From NCBI GenBank assembly GCA_027314465.1, contig DAHVAU010000007.1, positions 1 through 10,276 of the forward strand: 10,276 bases of DNA, given 5' to 3'. This DNA is from Microcaldota archaeon (lineage in GTDB: Archaea; Micrarchaeota; Micrarchaeia; Micrarchaeales; CABMGC01). Made by a program: the position numbers and the translations under genes. The first letter of the stretch is position 1; each line of letters begins with the position of its first letter. The notes below the pieces were generated by a model, which had not been told where the DNA came from, searched no databases, and saw only the letters and a list, made by a program, of their open reading frames with translations. This document shows, one piece after another, positions 1-5,523 of the stretch.

Positions 1-1
1 A

Positions 2-301
2 GAGATGATTGGTGAATTAAGGGGGGTTCTATCCAGGGAAAAATTTGGGTTAGACACTGGAGATCAGGTATCTATGATAGATTTTGTAATAAGACTAAGC
101 CACATAACTATTTTGAAAAGCAAGTTCAAGGCGGTAAAAGACCCTGACGATGGCATGGTGATAAATACAGCATATGATGGAAAGGCAGTATATATCGTCT
201 CCGGGGATAAGGACTTATTGGAATTGAAACAGTTCGGTGAAATAAGGATAGTGAAGGCGAGCGAGATGCTTAGATTGATAGAAGAAGGTGGATGTTTTTG
301 A
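2..301 (+). CDS. PIN-domain ribonuclease/toxin-like protein (COG1569 type), 5' end outside the window
   Basis: The frame is open to the left edge (codon GAG at 2-4 precedes the ATG at 5), so the true start and N-terminus lie outside and this is the C-terminal part of the protein. The residues resemble the second half of small PIN-domain proteins annotated as toxin components: a DPDD acidic cluster, then YIVSGDKDLLELK, then a hydrophobic end with IRIVKASEML. PIN proteins use a cluster of acidic residues to bind metal and cleave RNA. The second and third acidic motifs are visible here; the first (usually DTNV near the N-terminus) would lie about 40 residues upstream. The last residues (GGCF) run into sequence shared with an opposite-strand integrase fragment, so the natural C-terminus may have been altered by a junction near 285-300. 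No antitoxin gene is visible. The patch is AT-richer than the rest of the window, which suggests transfer. Confidence 0.75.
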   Translation, partial: EMIGELRGVLSREKFGLDTGDQVSMIDFVIRLSHITILKSKFKAVKDPDDGMVINTAYDGKAVYIVSGDKDLLELKQFGEIRIVKASEMLRLIEEGGCF

Positions 302-649
302 CGTTCAGCTTGACAGCCTCGCCTATCCTAAGACCCAACTGAGCCTGATAAGAGAACAATATCCTGAACTTGCTGCTGTCTATTGCCTTAAAGAACCTCT
401 GCAATTCATATTCCGTAAAGCCTTTGTTCAGGTTGCCGTATTTTGGTATAAGGCTTCTCTTGAAACGCTTTACGTAACTTTGGTGTATTAGTGTGCGAAG
501 GTCTTCGACATTGTGCTTTGCCAATGTTGGCAGAATTCTTTGCAGATCTGTTTTTAGCTCTTCGAGTTCAGATTTTTCAAGAATTCGGGTTTTCTTTTTG
601 CCTGCTTTTCCGTTTTCGGACTTAATGTTTTCTCTCGTTTTTGCTAAGG
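270..649 (-). pseudogene. Truncated tyrosine recombinase (integrase) fragment next to tRNA-Ile
   Basis: The minus-strand frame from the tRNA-Ile 3' end to a TAA at 270-272 contains an integrase-like stretch: FTEYELQRFFKAI followed by QLGLRIGEAVKLNVKNI. The latter is the box I region of tyrosine recombinases and carries the first catalytic Arg (LRIGEA). The rest of the catalytic domain (Lys, HxxR, nucleophilic Tyr) is missing; after VKNI the frame reads a few unrelated residues and stops, so it cannot be active. Upstream the frame is open with no ATG, GTG or TTG between a TTG at 524 and the tRNA, and it continues through the tRNA gene. The segment next to the tRNA is Lys/Glu-rich. This fits a chromosomal remnant of an element that integrated at the tRNA 3' end, perhaps an SSV-type partitioned int gene, though simple decay of an ordinary integrase is also possible. 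Its 3' end overlaps the end of the PIN gene antiparallel. Confidence 0.72.
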
Positions 650-724
650 TGGGCCCGGAGAGATTTGAACTCTCGGCCTCTTCCTTATCAGAGAAGCGCT
701 CTAACCAAGCTGAGCTACGGGCCC
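650..724 (-). tRNA. tRNA-Ile (anticodon GAU)
   Basis: The reverse complement folds as a complete cloverleaf. A 7-bp acceptor GGGCCCG/CGGGCCC pairs perfectly. The D-stem is GCUC/GAGC, the anticodon stem CUUCU/GGAAG closes the loop CUGAUAA with anticodon GAU, and the T-arm is GAGAG-UUCAAAU-CUCUC. The discriminator is A at 650. The next bases read CCT, so the CCA end is not encoded. There is no intron. The integrase remnant begins directly downstream, which makes the 3' half a likely attachment site. Confidence 0.97.
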
Positions 725-744
725 CATAGGATAATAACTTGCAA

Positions 745-753
745 TATTTATAA
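745..753 (-). promoter_or_regulatory. TATA box of tRNA-Ile
   Basis: On the minus strand the bases read TTATAAATA, centred about 25 bases upstream of the tRNA 5' end at 724. This is the expected archaeal spacing. The box lies between the tRNA and the stop codon of the Nudix-UDG gene at 758. Confidence 0.6.
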
Positions 754-757
754 TACG

Positions 758-1726
758 TCAGGAATGGTCTTTTTTCATGATGGCAGCGAACTTCCTCAAG
801 TCGCCGAGCATAAGTTCAGCCTTATCACGGAACCTCAGAGCCGCCGCCGGGTGGAACGTGATGAAGTACGTTATGCCGCCCTTCTCAACTATCCTTCCAT
901 GGTTCTTCTCAAGCTCTCCGATGCCAAGCAGCGCAGTTGATGCCAGATTGCCAAGAAGTATGACATAGCGCGGGGAGATCAAGTCCATCTGCCTGGCAAG
1001 AAACGGCCTGCACAGTCCGACCTCGTCGTCTGTTGGCATTCTGTTTGCAGGGGGGAAGAACTGCACCACGCTAGTTATGTACGCCTGGTCCCTTCTTATG
1101 TGCGCCTTACCTAGCAGCGAATCGAGCAGCCTGCCGCTCCTCCCTACAAATGGCCTGCCCTCTGCATCCTCGTTAGCCCCAGGAGCCTGCCCAATGAGCA
1201 TCAACTGCGCATCAAGCCTCCCTTCTCCAGGCACAAGCCTCCTGCTTAGGTCCCATGTCTTCGAGTTGCCTGGAAGCGATGCGTATTCGCCGTTGAGCGC
1301 GTCCATCAAGTTCATCCTGCTTATGTACGACCATACGTCCCTGAGCGCCCCCACCAGGTCCTTGAACCGAAGCTTCTGCGCGGATTCCTCATATCCTGCC
1401 CACACGTATCCCTTATGCTCCTTTGATATGCTGACGCTATCGGAGAAGGCCTCCGCTATGAAGAACTTCACCGTCTTTGACACTCTGTGCTTGCCCCTGA
1501 AGAAAAAGTATCTCGTGGTCTTGGAGAAGAACGCCGCGAACTTTGGCTCTATGCCCGTCTCCTCTAATATCTCCCGCTGCGCTGCCTCGGTAGCATTCTC
1601 TCCTTTCTCTATGTGCCCCTTGGGAAGGTCCCAGTCCCCGTTGGGTTTCATGAGAAGCAGGAACAGTATCCCTTCTCCCTCCCTCCTGAACACGAATGCC
1701 CCTGCAGAACGCTCGAATACCGTCAT
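758..1726 (-). CDS. Fusion of Ap4A-type Nudix hydrolase and family 4 uracil-DNA glycosylase lacking the Fe-S cysteines
   Basis: A 322-residue two-domain protein. Residues 1-137 are a Nudix hydrolase: residues 37-59 fit GX5EX7REUXEEXGU exactly (G37, E43, R51-E52, E55-E56, G58). The WDLPKGHIEKGE context and a later SKEHKGYVW segment resemble asymmetrical Ap4A hydrolases. Residues 138-322 are a family 4 UDG, with VPGEG (165-169), GQAPGANED (179-187), RPFVGRSGRLLD (191-202), PPANRMP (225-231) and the His motif FHPAAALR (291-298). The family normally ligates a 4Fe-4S cluster with four Cys. Here the CxxC segment reads YASLPGNS, the KCRPP Cys is Phe (QFFPP), and only Cys239 remains, the sole Cys in the protein. 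Motif 1 has Gln where GEAPG is usual. The inferred role is removal of uracil from DNA plus hydrolysis of dinucleoside polyphosphates or damaged nucleotides. The ATG overlaps the archaeosortase stop (ATGA), implying coupled translation. Confidence 0.93.
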   Translation of the reverse strand: MTVFERSAGAFVFRREGEGILFLLLMKPNGDWDLPKGHIEKGENATEAAQREILEETGIEPKFAAFFSKTTRYFFFRGKHRVSKTVKFFIAEAFSDSVSISKEHKGYVWAGYEESAQKLRFKDLVGALRDVWSYISRMNLMDALNGEYASLPGNSKTWDLSRRLVPGEGRLDAQLMLIGQAPGANEDAEGRPFVGRSGRLLDSLLGKAHIRRDQAYITSVVQFFPPANRMPTDDEVGLCRPFLARQMDLISPRYVILLGNLASTALLGIGELEKNHGRIVEKGGITYFITFHPAAALRFRDKAELMLGDLRKFAAIMKKDHS

Positions 1727-3246
1727 CTCAGTATCCTCACTACTGAACAGTAGCCATTATCGGTCTTGGCATTGAACAGGCCGGGATTGAGCTGAGCGAT
1801 GTTGGCAATAGTGTCGTAGAACATGCCGTATGCTCCAATGCAGCTAGCGTTTCCTTCTGCAATCCCTATGACATACATGTCTATGGTGTAATATCCCTGC
1901 CCAGTATAATATGGAACCCTGGAGAAGTATGCAAGCGTGCCGTTACTGGCCTCGTACACGTAGGCTATCCTGGATCCGTCAAGGTACTCCTTTAACCTCC
2001 CCGCAGACGCATTCCTGATGAAGTTGCCTTCAGCAGTTCCGTTACTCTCAGCAAAGAGCACCAGTGAAGACATGTCTGGCCCGCTCGAATTAACCAGTAC
2101 TATCACTGCGCTCTGGTTGCCGTTGCCCATTGCGCTGTATGTGCTGCCCTGAAAAGAGACCTGCGAGCCGTAGATCGATGCGGCATTGGCCCAGGTGAAA
2201 TGAAGTCCTGCGCCTATTGGCTGCGACTGCGCCTGTGAACTGCTGCCAAGATAGCTCAGTGTTATTGCGAAATAGAGCACTGAGAGTGCCACTGCCAGAG
2301 CGATGCCCGTGGCGCTGTACCTTGCCACTGCCGGCCTGCGCCGCGCGGCCCTTGGAAAACTGAGCCCTGCCTTGCCGAGCACAAGCACCATCACAATCAG
2401 CGTGGCATAGAATATGACCTGCCCTGCTATGTCATGGACGCTTAGTATGGAGTTGCTGGGGCCGTAGTAGAACCATGCGATTGCAATTCCAAGCATCCTG
2501 AGGAAGTTCAGTGCAAGCATAAGTACTATGCCTCCTGCTACCCACAGCACCTTTGCCCTTGGCCTGCCGTCCATGAGATATGCAATTGGGGCGAGCAGCA
2601 TGCCTATGCCTATAAGTGCGCCTATCCCTATGCACGTGTTTCCTATGCTTACCGCATTGCCATTAAGCGTGAGTGTGATTGGCGCAGAGAATCCGAGCCC
2701 ATGGAAGAACAGCCTTGCTATCTGGAATATCGCATCGGTGTTAAGCGATGCAAATCCAAGGTTTGCATTCACTATCGGATAGAGCAGCAGCGGCGATGCG
2801 AATATGGAATACAGCGCTATCCATCCAAACATCCTCAGGTTGCTGCGGCCGTATATCAGCAGCGCAAGTCCGGATATTGCAAGCGGCATAAGCAGCGCGT
2901 CTATTCTGTAACCAAAGAAGAGCGGGCCCATTGCAGCTCTCAGGTCCAGGCTCAGCACGATAAGCATGGCGAAGAACAATACTCCTGCCAAGATGCTCCT
3001 TCCATCGACCTGCGGATTCATTTGCTGCGCATCCTTGAGCATGAACAGGGCGAATACTGGGAGCATGAACAGCGGTATGATGACATATGTGGAGGCATTC
3101 GTGTCGCTTATGTATGGCTGCGATATTGCAACCGAGCACGCAATCAGAAGCGCCAGGAGGGCAGCGAAGACGTAAAGCCCGAGCCCCTTACCACCTCTGA
3201 TCTCCACCATTGCACCTTTGTCCTCAGTCGATATGGACGTCATCAT
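1723..3246 (-). CDS. Archaeosortase/exosortase-family membrane protein with C-terminal ectodomain
   Basis: A 507-residue polytopic membrane protein with about nine hydrophobic segments between residues 22 and 332, then about 175 mostly polar residues with several N-x-S/T sequons (NSS, NGT, NAS). The exosortase/archaeosortase signature is clear: Cys205 in GNTCIGIGA at the start of a membrane helix, Arg250 in LNFLRMLGI, and His271 in SVHDIAGQVIFY. These are the three catalytic positions of the family, which cleaves C-terminal sorting signals of exported proteins and, in haloarchaea, passes them to lipid. The extra C-terminal domain sits where some bacterial exosortases carry an EpsI domain, but I see no proof of homology; Cys469 and Cys500 could pair outside. 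The start at 3246 is an ATGATG pair; Met13 at 3210 is an alternative with GGTG just upstream. First gene of the operon with the Nudix-UDG. No protein in the window shows a recognisable C-terminal sorting signal. Confidence 0.9.
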   Translation of the reverse strand: MMTSISTEDKGAMVEIRGGKGLGLYVFAALLALLIACSVAISQPYISDTNASTYVIIPLFMLPVFALFMLKDAQQMNPQVDGRSILAGVLFFAMLIVLSLDLRAAMGPLFFGYRIDALLMPLAISGLALLIYGRSNLRMFGWIALYSIFASPLLLYPIVNANLGFASLNTDAIFQIARLFFHGLGFSAPITLTLNGNAVSIGNTCIGIGALIGIGMLLAPIAYLMDGRPRAKVLWVAGGIVLMLALNFLRMLGIAIAWFYYGPSNSILSVHDIAGQVIFYATLIVMVLVLGKAGLSFPRAARRRPAVARYSATGIALAVALSVLYFAITLSYLGSSSQAQSQPIGAGLHFTWANAASIYGSQVSFQGSTYSAMGNGNQSAVIVLVNSSGPDMSSLVLFAESNGTAEGNFIRNASAGRLKEYLDGSRIAYVYEASNGTLAYFSRVPYYTGQGYYTIDMYVIGIAEGNASCIGAYGMFYDTIANIAQLNPGLFNAKTDNGYCSVVRILR

Positions 3247-3300
3247 ATTTCAGTAGTTACTCTTTTCTTCATAGGACATTCGTATTATGTGCCGGCACAC

Positions 3301-3308
3301 ATATATAG
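3301..3308 (-). promoter_or_regulatory. TATA box of the archaeosortase operon
   Basis: The minus strand reads CTATATAT here. It would place the transcript start near 3278, about 30 bases before the ATG at 3246. A weaker AT-rich alternative on the same strand lies at 3282-3289. The region 3247-3418 is shared with the divergent archease promoter and also holds a short inverted repeat CTGCT/AGCAG at 3350-3354 and 3362-3366 of unknown meaning. Confidence 0.5.
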
Positions 3309-3380
3309 GCTTTGCACAGTGCACGTCGGCAAGCCCATAGTTAGGCTACCTGCTGGCGCATAGCAGCGCGCAGGTGCAAA

Positions 3381-3388
3381 TATTATAT
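3381..3388 (+). promoter_or_regulatory. TATA box of the archease gene
   Basis: TATTATAT is centred about 34 bases before the ATG at 3419, so the transcript would have a leader of only a few bases. A GTG at 3374, in frame with archease, lies upstream of this box and so cannot be the start if the box is used. Confidence 0.55.
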
Positions 3389-3418
3389 TGGTGCCTGCAA
3401 CATATCCATGGTTGCGCC

Positions 3419-3853
3419 ATGAAGCCTTTCAGGTACCTACCGCATACGGCAGACATGCGTTTCAGGGCCTACGGGGGAGACTTCAGGCAGGCACTGCAGA
3501 ACTCTGCCCTGGCGCTACTGGGCATAATGCTTGACGTGCGCAGGATACGCGCACTTAAGGCAACCGTATCAAGGCTGCGATTGTCAGAGTCTGCAGACAC
3601 GCAGGAGGAGCTAGTATGGTTCACTCTGCAGGACATGCTCTCCAAGGTTGACTCTGCCAAGCTCAATGCATATGCGCTGCGCATATCGCGTCTGGAGAAG
3701 AGAAACGGCAAGTTCAGGCTCTCGGCAAGCATACTCTACAAGAGGACTAGGATTGATTGCTCTATGCTGTCAGTAAAAGCTGTTACGCCATCAGGGCTTG
3801 CAGTCACAAGCAAGAAGGGCATTTGCTCTATACATGTGATTGTGGATGTATAG
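3419..3853 (+). CDS. Archease (RtcB ligase activator)
   Basis: A 144-residue protein matching archease along its whole length. It starts MKPFRYLPHTADMRFRAYG, where HTAD is the family hallmark near the N-terminus (His9-Asp12). It continues with a DTQEELVWFTLQDML segment, then LSVKAVTPSGLAV, and ends VIVDV, where the penultimate Asp143 is typical of the metal-binding site. Archease speeds guanylylation and turnover of the RNA ligase RtcB in tRNA splicing and has been linked to tRNA methyltransferase in some archaea. The start is chosen at ATG 3419 because family members begin a few residues before this motif and a TATA box lies just upstream; an upstream GTG in frame would add 15 unrelated residues. 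No rtcB is present nearby. The 3' end overlaps the end of the convergent rpiB gene by 26 bp. Confidence 0.93.
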   Translation: MKPFRYLPHTADMRFRAYGGDFRQALQNSALALLGIMLDVRRIRALKATVSRLRLSESADTQEELVWFTLQDMLSKVDSAKLNAYALRISRLEKRNGKFRLSASILYKRTRIDCSMLSVKAVTPSGLAVTSKKGICSIHVIVDV

Positions 3854-4325
3854 CTCCGCCTGCGCCTCTCCTCTCAATGTCCTCTATCTTGGAATGTCTT
3901 CTGATATGGCGTTCATCTCCTGAGAAAGGGGTTGACAGCCACACCATGACTATCCTCCCGGCATCGTTTATTGCGGTGTGCTCTGCAGACAGGCACAGAA
4001 CGTTGGTATTGCCATGCTCTCTTGCCTTTCGCGCCCCGGCCTCGTTCCAGCATAATCCCGCGTATATGCCGCGGATCTTATTGGCCGCTATTGTCATCCC
4101 GTTCCCTGATCTGCATATCAGTATGCCTCTTGCTGCATCACTGGACTTAAGGACTGCGCTGCACACCTTCTGTGCGTAGTCCGGATAGTCATCATCATTG
4201 TCGTATTTTTCAGGACCCATGTCCTTGACGTTCACGCCACTACCCTTCAGAAGCGCCACTATGGCGCTCTTCATCTCCATTCCCCCGTGGTCGCTTCCTA
4301 TGAATACTGCCTGGCCCTGCACCAA
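3828..4325 (-). CDS. rpiB: Ribose-5-phosphate isomerase B (RpiB/LacAB family)
   Basis: A 165-residue sugar-phosphate isomerase that interconverts ribose-5-phosphate and ribulose-5-phosphate. The family motifs are in order: GSDHGGMEMK (10-19), ILICRSGNGMTIAANK (68-83) with the catalytic-position Cys71, GIYAGLCWN (86-94), REHGNTNVLCL (102-112) with His104, and STPFSGDERHIRRHSKIEDIE (131-151). The usual CGTGIGM or CGSGIGM loop here reads CRSGNGM, an Arg in place of the first Gly. The last 14 residues after KIEDIE are an extension that overlaps archease antiparallel. There is no ATG: TTG at 4325 is followed at once by GTG at 4322, with an AGGTT upstream, so the start is one of these. The gene starts 10 bases after the DUF4870-like gene stops, so the two are probably co-transcribed. 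Most archaea use RpiA for this step; RpiB is mainly bacterial, so transfer is plausible. Confidence 0.93.
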   Translation of the reverse strand: MVQGQAVFIGSDHGGMEMKSAIVALLKGSGVNVKDMGPEKYDNDDDYPDYAQKVCSAVLKSSDAARGILICRSGNGMTIAANKIRGIYAGLCWNEAGARKAREHGNTNVLCLSAEHTAINDAGRIVMVWLSTPFSGDERHIRRHSKIEDIERRGAGGAIHPQSHV

Positions 4326-4335
4326 ACAACCTGTA

Positions 4336-4695
4336 TCAGGAATATTTCTCTGCGAGCTCCCCTACCGTGGTTATCTTTATGTCCTCGCCCTCCATGGCCC
4401 TGTATCCTACATACAGCCCGTAGAGCCAGAGTACAAGCATTAGCAATCCGACAAGCAGCCCTATAGGGAGCACTATGCTCACTAGGCCAAGCACAATGTC
4501 GATTATGATTAGGGCTATGCTGTAGAGCACTGCCTGTACAGCATGGAACCTGAGTCTCTTGCTCTTGGTGCCGTATATCAGGTATACCAGTATGCCCGTA
4601 ATCAAAGGTATCAGGTAAGATATAATGTACAGAAGCTTGAGGTCCTCTGCACCATCAGATTTCGCCTTGGCCCCTTTTGTGGCATTGCTCTGCAT
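4336..4695 (-). CDS. DUF4870/Tic20-like small membrane protein
   Basis: A 119-residue protein from the ATG at 4695, with three hydrophobic segments: LLYIISYLIPLITGILVYL, VLYSIALIIIDIVLGLV, and a long one ending in LWLYGLYVGYRAMEG. The RFHAVQA motif before the second segment and the amphipathic end (DIKITTVGELAEKY) match the DUF4870 family, widespread small proteins of unknown function with a Tic20-like layout. The frame also has ATGs at 4734 and 4713, but a strong TATA box at 4718-4726 on the same strand lies between them and puts the transcript start near 4697, so the leaderless ATG at 4695 is preferred. It is upstream of rpiB in the same direction, and diverges from the secreted-protein gene at 4804. 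The link to RpiB function is unknown. Confidence 0.82.
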   Translation of the reverse strand: MQSNATKGAKAKSDGAEDLKLLYIISYLIPLITGILVYLIYGTKSKRLRFHAVQAVLYSIALIIIDIVLGLVSIVLPIGLLVGLLMLVLWLYGLYVGYRAMEGEDIKITTVGELAEKYS

Positions 4696-4717
4696 GATAG
4701 TACTTCTCCGCATTGGG

Positions 4718-4726
4718 TATATAAAA
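4718..4726 (-). promoter_or_regulatory. TATA box of the DUF4870-rpiB operon
   Basis: On the minus strand the bases read CTTTTATATAC across 4727-4717, one of the best TATA boxes in the window. Its centre is about 27 bases before the ATG at 4695, implying a leaderless transcript and deciding the start of this gene. Confidence 0.65.
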
Positions 4727-4757
4727 GCGCGCATTAGGCCTGAGTAAAAGATGAACC

Positions 4758-4767
4758 TTTATATAAA
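4758..4767 (+). promoter_or_regulatory. TATA box of the secreted-protein gene at 4804
   Basis: TTTATATAAA lies about 40 bases upstream of the ATG at 4804, giving a predicted leader of about 15 bases that contains GGGAT. It diverges from the DUF4870 promoter about 40 bases away. Confidence 0.65.
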
Positions 4768-4803
4768 TTCGCTCGCCCGTATACTGCATACAAGGGATCT
4801 CAT

Positions 4804-5385
4804 ATGAATAGTTTGGCGTACATAGGCATAGCCATAATAGTGATAATAATAGTGGTGGCTGCATTAGTATTTACTGGTAACAGAAGCGGCAACACATCAA
4901 CAACAGTTGCAACTACTGTGGCGAGCAGCTATCCTACAACGCTGCAGACAACCACAGGCACAGTCAGCACGCCAAGCGGTCAGGTCAGCTGCGTGCCGAC
5001 CAACAGCAGCTTCTCGTGCTCTAATGTTACTTTCGCCACATCAAACAATGTAACCAACGTGCGTGCGCTCATCGGCCAGTCCATGGGCTCTGACTGGAGC
5101 GGCTTTGGAATAGGCTTCGCCCCTAACGGTACAAGACTCAGCGGCGGAGTGCCTCTGATAAAGTTCTATTCTACAAACTCCACGAACCCTACCGGAGGGA
5201 ACCGGTCCACAGGCGGCAGCGTGAACATGCTCATATACAGCGGCAGCAACTTCACCGGCCCAGTCTCAGGAACCATCTGGGCGTGCTATGTCAACTCCGG
5301 CATACTGTACGTAGTGAATGGATGCACTACAACTGGAGGGTCGCCTGCGCAGTACGTGAAGATAGGCACAGTTAAGGTCAGCTAA
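4804..5385 (+). CDS. Membrane-anchored extracytoplasmic protein, unknown function
   Basis: I do not recognise a family. The 193-residue protein begins with an uncleaved-looking signal anchor (residues 5-24, Ile/Val-rich). A Thr/Ser-rich stalk follows (about 30-58), then a polar domain rich in Gly, Asn and Ser to the end. Eight N-x-S/T sequons (for example NSS, NVT, NGT, NFT) suggest N-glycosylation on the outer face. Four cysteines (63, 72, 161, 174) could form two disulfides, one near each end of the domain, which fits an exported fold. The layout resembles cell-surface proteins common in small archaea. It has its own TATA box and is the only gene in its transcript unless it reads through to 5524. 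The start at ATG 4804 is well placed relative to the TATA box and the hydrophobic anchor. Confidence 0.85.
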   Translation: MNSLAYIGIAIIVIIIVVAALVFTGNRSGNTSTTVATTVASSYPTTLQTTTGTVSTPSGQVSCVPTNSSFSCSNVTFATSNNVTNVRALIGQSMGSDWSGFGIGFAPNGTRLSGGVPLIKFYSTNSTNPTGGNRSTGGSVNMLIYSGSNFTGPVSGTIWACYVNSGILYVVNGCTTTGGSPAQYVKIGTVKVS

Positions 5386-5396
5386 AGGCAAAGGTT

Positions 5397-5420
5397 GGTG
5401 CTTGGCTCTTGCTCAGCACC
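5397..5420 (+). other. Short inverted repeat after the secreted-protein gene
   Basis: GGTGCT at 5397-5402 is mirrored by AGCACC at 5415-5420 with a 12-base loop, 12 bases after the stop codon. The stem is only 6 bp and no T-run follows, so a terminator role is doubtful; it may be a transcript-end hairpin or chance. Confidence 0.3.
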
Positions 5421-5486
5421 CCTTATCTGCGCAAATCCTCGTCTGCCCTGGCGTTGCCGTACAGAAACCGAACCCTACAGAATAGC

Positions 5487-5494
5487 TATAAATA
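5487..5494 (+). promoter_or_regulatory. TATA box of the 65-residue membrane protein gene
   Basis: TATAAATA is centred about 34 bases before the ATG at 5524 and 40 before the ATG at 5530. It supports an independently transcribed small gene. Confidence 0.55.
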
Positions 5495-5523
5495 CCAATG
5501 CATAGCATAATTACTAATGGGGA

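Noticed and set aside
641..940. Plus-strand frame with RRDLNSRPLPYQRSALTKLSYGP-like residues across the tRNA region
   Set aside because: This is the well-known false translation of the antisense of a tRNA gene; the tRNA-Ile cloverleaf explains the sequence.
1077..1775. 232-codon plus-strand open frame
   Set aside because: It is antisense to the Nudix-UDG gene, whose motifs are unmistakable; the translation has no family features.
2701..3363. 220-codon plus-strand open frame rich in Gln, Tyr and Arg
   Set aside because: It lies opposite the archaeosortase membrane domain and shows the odd composition typical of antisense frames to hydrophobic genes.
3757..4179. 140-codon plus-strand open frame
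   Set aside because: It is antisense to rpiB and out of frame with archease; no promoter or motif supports it.
5397..5420. GGTGCT/AGCACC hairpin as an intrinsic terminator
   Set aside because: The stem is only 6 bp and no T-run follows; archaeal termination normally depends on T-tracts, so it is kept only as a weak repeat.
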